From: a virus
Reading direction: 5' to 3' (one strand)
IMG/VR virus record: IMGVR_UViG_3300045282_000157
Coordinates: 1 to 40,546 of that record
DNA: 40,546 bases
Position numbers and translations under genes: made by a program. Below are positions 38,877 through 40,546 of the stretch, piece by piece. The stretch's first letter is position 1. Every line of letters starts with the position of its first letter. Below the pieces are notes generated by a model. That model was not told the origin of the DNA. It ran no database searches and worked only from the letters and a program-made list of their open reading frames with translations.

Positions 38877-39215
38877 TCAGTACTCGTGCGCAAACATGAT
38901 CGTGAGCACGCGATAGCTCTCGGCCGGGTTCTCGGCGCCGAACGTCATCGACGCGTCCGCGTAGTAATCGACCTTCCACATGATCCGCTCGCCCTCGTCA
39001 TCGAACGCGCCGAGGTCGTGCTCGCCGTACGGATCGTTGGCGGGCGTGAAGGCGCTGAAGGTTTCGACGTGGCGGAGGATGCGCATCAACCGCTCCTGGC
39101 CGACGGCCGCGATCCCGCGCGTCATCACGGTGCGCCCGGCGATCCCGCTGGTGGTCCAGGCGCCCAAGCGCAGCACCTGCGCGCGAAACGCATCGTTCTG
39201 TTCTGCTATAGTCAT
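38877..39215 (-). CDS. DUF3768-domain protein
   Basis: 112 residues. The conserved segment FTPANDPYGEHDLGAFDDEG then IMWKVDYYADASMTFGAENP is the DUF3768 signature (ND-YGEHD-G and W-(I/V)DYYD). N-terminus helical (NDAFRAQVLRLGAW). No activity known; common in alphaproteobacteria and their phages. AGGAGAC upstream at a long spacing. Confidence 0.85.
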   Translation of the reverse strand: MTIAEQNDAFRAQVLRLGAWTTSGIAGRTVMTRGIAAVGQERLMRILRHVETFSAFTPANDPYGEHDLGAFDDEGERIMWKVDYYADASMTFGAENPAESYRVLTIMFAHEY

Positions 39216-39245
39216 TCCGTTCTGTCTCCTGTCCTTTCGGGGAAT

Positions 39246-39276
39246 GGCCGGCCGCGGCTTGCATCCGCGACCGGCC
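39246..39276 (-). other. Strong 12-bp intergenic hairpin
   Basis: GGCCGGCCGCGG pairs with CCGCGACCGGCC (one G-U type pair) around a 7-base loop, between the zinc-ribbon gene stop and the DUF3768 start. No T-run follows. It may be an mRNA processing or attenuation element. Confidence 0.5.
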
Positions 39277-39280
39277 GACG

Positions 39281-39466
39281 TTAGCGATTCACTTCCACGC
39301 AGTACTCACACCCACTGCACGCGAGAAACGGCCGGGGCTCGAGCCGTGTCGGAACCGGACGCCCGATCACGTGAAACGGCGTCGCGAACTGCTTCTCGAC
39401 TTCGCCATCGGTGACCAGCTCCAGGCGCGCGCCGCACCTGGGACACTTGCGCCCGAGTCGCTTCAC
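39281..39466 (-). CDS. Small zinc-ribbon protein
   Basis: 61 residues from GTG 39466, which overlaps the upstream stop (GTGA); GGAGG lies 10 bases before it. KCPRCGARLELVTDGEV and FLACSGCEYCVEVN give two CxxC pairs plus a fifth Cys. The longer frame upstream is a shadow of the SpoVG-like gene. Function unknown. Confidence 0.7.
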   Translation of the reverse strand: MKRLGRKCPRCGARLELVTDGEVEKQFATPFHVIGRPVPTRLEPRPFLACSGCEYCVEVNR

Positions 39467-39765
39467 GAGGCCTGCGCCTCCGCTTCTTCGAACTCCGCGT
39501 ATGCCGCGAGAATCAATTCGCGGATGCGCTCCTGCGCGGCCGTGTCCACGATCGGCCGCAACAGCGCGAAGCTGCGCCGCTCGCCGTTCACGGCATACGA
39601 CCGCGCCGGAAACGTGACGTTGCGTCCGTTCCCGGTACGCCGTTCCCACACGGCAAACCCGACCAGCTTCAGCCCCTCGAGCGGACCATCGTCAAAGTGC
39701 AACTCGACTTCCGCCAAGCGTCCCGGCGGATTGCCTTTCTCGTTCGCGGTGATTCGTACTTTCAA
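39463..39765 (-). CDS. SpoVG-like protein
   Basis: 100 residues from a TTG start chosen because GGGAGG lies 5 bases upstream; the open frame runs far upstream through repeat DNA. VRITANEKGNPPGRLAEVEL, then LEGLKLVGFAVWER, GRNVTFPARSY, FALLRPI and AQERIRELILAAYAEF follow the SpoVG pattern (a small beta-beta-alpha domain, here with an acidic C-terminus). SpoVG proteins bind nucleic acid and regulate genes in Gram-positive bacteria; phage copies are known to me but their role is not. Confidence 0.55.
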   Translation of the reverse strand: MKVRITANEKGNPPGRLAEVELHFDDGPLEGLKLVGFAVWERRTGNGRNVTFPARSYAVNGERRSFALLRPIVDTAAQERIRELILAAYAEFEEAEAQAS

Positions 39766-39853
39766 TTGCGCCTCCCACGTTGATAAGCGTTCGACATGAA
39801 CACTTACATTTATAATTTTAATTGAAGCGTTTAGATAAAGCACGAATGAATAT

Positions 39854-39875
39854 GCATCGCAGTGCATAACGATGC
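39854..39875. promoter_or_regulatory. Inverted repeat GCATCG/CGATGC upstream of the SpoVG-like gene
   Basis: Perfect 6-bp arms around a 10-base centre, at the edge of an AT-rich stretch (39785-39845) that probably carries the promoter of the minus-strand genes starting at 39765. Operator is a guess. Confidence 0.35.
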
Positions 39876-39889
39876 TGCGGGGCGCAGCT

Positions 39890-40013
39890 GGGGGCGCCGA
39901 GGTGCTGAGGGGGCGCCTTGGGTAGACGTGCCGAGGGGGGGGGCCTGTAGGCGCCTTTGGGGGGGGCGCCTTTGGCGAGGGGGCGCCTTGGTCGAGGGGG
40001 CGCCTTGGAAAGC
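39890..40013. repeat. Second GGCGCCTT-rich intergenic region
   Basis: Five copies of GGCGCCTT(T)GG occur in this 124-base stretch, and a sixth lies in the terminator just after it. The spacing is irregular, unlike the exact 70-base units at the window ends, but the motif is the same. Frames open across it are compositional. No gene is supported. Confidence 0.8.
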
Positions 40014-40014
40014 C

Positions 40015-40045
40015 AAAAAAAAAGGCGCCCCAGAGGGGGCGCCTT
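40015..40045 (-). terminator. Intrinsic terminator for the KAWETxR-repeat gene
   Basis: On the minus strand a 10-bp perfect stem (AAGGCGCCCC/GGGGCGCCTT, plus-strand 40022-40031 and 40036-40045) is followed by nine T (plus-strand A40015-40023). It lies 25 bases past the stop at 40070 and has the same stem as the terminator at 180-208. Confidence 0.85.
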
Positions 40046-40069
40046 GTAATGAGTGCTTCGCCGAAGTGA

Positions 40070-40264
40070 TTAGGCCGCCGCGCGCATCGTCTCCCACGCC
40101 TTGAGGGCTGCATCGCGACGGGCCGCCTTGCGAGCGCGAATCGTCTCCCAGGCCTTGAGGGCCGCATCGCGCCTTGCCGCCGCCGCCTGATTCGCCCGAA
40201 TGGTTTCCCACGCCTTGTAAGCCGCCGCGGTCCGTTCGATGTTGATTCCGTTGATGATCGCCAT
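40070..40264 (-). CDS. Small protein of three KAWETxR repeats
   Basis: 64 residues from ATG 40264 (an upstream in-frame ATG at 40351 is less likely). Three repeats: AAYKAWETIRANQ, AALKAWETIRARK and AALKAWETMRAA, joined by Ala/Arg-rich spacers (ARRD). The protein is basic and helical. A promoter-like TTGAAA-17-TAGTCT lies upstream (40348 down to 40320). The basic protein on the other side of the array (233-565) has one copy of the same motif. No known family; DNA or RNA binding is possible. Confidence 0.7.
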   Translation of the reverse strand: MAIINGINIERTAAAYKAWETIRANQAAAARRDAALKAWETIRARKAARRDAALKAWETMRAAA

Positions 40265-40403
40265 GGTGTGTTCTGCCTTTTCGTTTTCCGCTCCGCTTGA
40301 TTGCGTCGCGTTATGTATCCTTAGACTACCAGAGCGCTCAGAAAGTTTCAAGTAATAGAATCGTTAATCAATTCGGCCGAAACGCCGCCTGTAGGGGTTT
40401 CCT

Positions 40404-40546
40404 GGCAAGTCGGGGCGCCTTGGGGGGGGCGCCTTGGCGGGTCTTGGCTGGGGGGGCGCCTTGGGGGCCTTGGGAGGCCTTGGGGCGCCTTGGGGGGCGC
40501 CTTGGCGGGTCTTGGCTGGGGGGGGCGCCTTGGGGGGCTTGGGAGG
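40404..40546. repeat. G-rich tandem repeat array, right end
   Basis: One complete unit (40440-40507, 68 bases) and the first 39 bases of another (40508-40546). The units differ from the left-end ones only in G-run length and one base. Together with 1-179 it forms a single array if the molecule is circular. Confidence 0.9.

Noticed and set aside
39831-40211. Minus-strand open frames reading Pro-Lys-Ala-Pro through the 39890-40013 region
   Set aside because: They arise from the repeat motif; a terminator for the 40070 gene lies within them, and the SpoVG-like gene has its own well-placed start.
1-40546. CRISPR array, insertion sequence, reverse transcriptase (DGR), rRNA genes
   Set aside because: No regularly spaced repeat-spacer pattern, no transposase or RT motifs (such as YADD) and no rRNA-like sequence were seen on either strand by reading.

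Overview
The window looks like a complete, or nearly complete, genome of a tailed temperate phage (siphovirus-type head and tail, HK97-style capsid module) or of its integrated or circular form. The DNA is GC-rich, the genes are packed with ATGA, GTGA and TGATG overlaps, and many starts carry AGGAGG-type ribosome binding sites, so the host is a bacterium, probably a high-GC one. The host phylum cannot be read from the sequence. Both ends carry the same G-rich tandem repeat: bases 1-39 match 40508-40546 at 38 of 39 positions. The molecule is therefore probably circular or terminally redundant, with the record opened inside that repeat.

Layout. (1) 749-20537, plus strand: one long late operon in the classical order: terminase small and large subunits, a small RHH protein, portal, S49 head protease, major capsid, small decoration-like proteins, head-tail connectors, tail terminator, tail tube, tail assembly chaperone with a -1 frameshift site, tape measure, a repeat-rich tail tip protein, an S74-type tail fibre and several unassigned virion or lysis candidates. 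(2) 24303 down to 20694, minus strand: a large serine recombinase followed by five overlapping small genes, including a YkgJ-like cysteine-cluster protein and a DUF3846 protein. (3) 24304-25247: control region with a candidate attP palindrome, divergent promoters, and a CI-like (minus) / Cro-like (plus) pair around two different palindromes. (4) 25247-37384, plus strand: early operon with a RecE-like exonuclease, a Sak4-like ATPase, a split DUF1376 replication protein, many tiny zinc-ribbon proteins, a PD-(D/E)XK-like nuclease, an HNH nuclease, a ParB-like protein, DUF6166 and a methyltransferase-like protein. (5) 40264 down to 37389, continuing across the junction to 565-233, minus strand: small accessory genes (SpoVG-like, zinc ribbons, DUF3768, DUF5131/Gp37-Gp68) and two small basic proteins that flank the G-rich array and share a KAWxTxR motif.

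How it works together. The recombinase and the CI/Cro switch imply a lysogenic cycle. The exonuclease and Sak4-like ATPase form a homologous-recombination module for early replication, and ParB/methyltransferase-type genes modify or handle DNA. The late operon then builds and fills the particle. No endolysin could be recognised; a lipoprotein-like and a small membrane protein at the end of the late operon are the only lysis candidates.

The two strongest non-gene signals are a 728-base tract (28285-29012) in which G recurs every 5 bases, lying directly before the Sak4-like gene, and the GGCGCCTTGG repeat family, which appears in the terminal array, in a second intergenic region, in two intrinsic terminators and inside the coding sequence of a Lys/Ala/Pro-rich protein.
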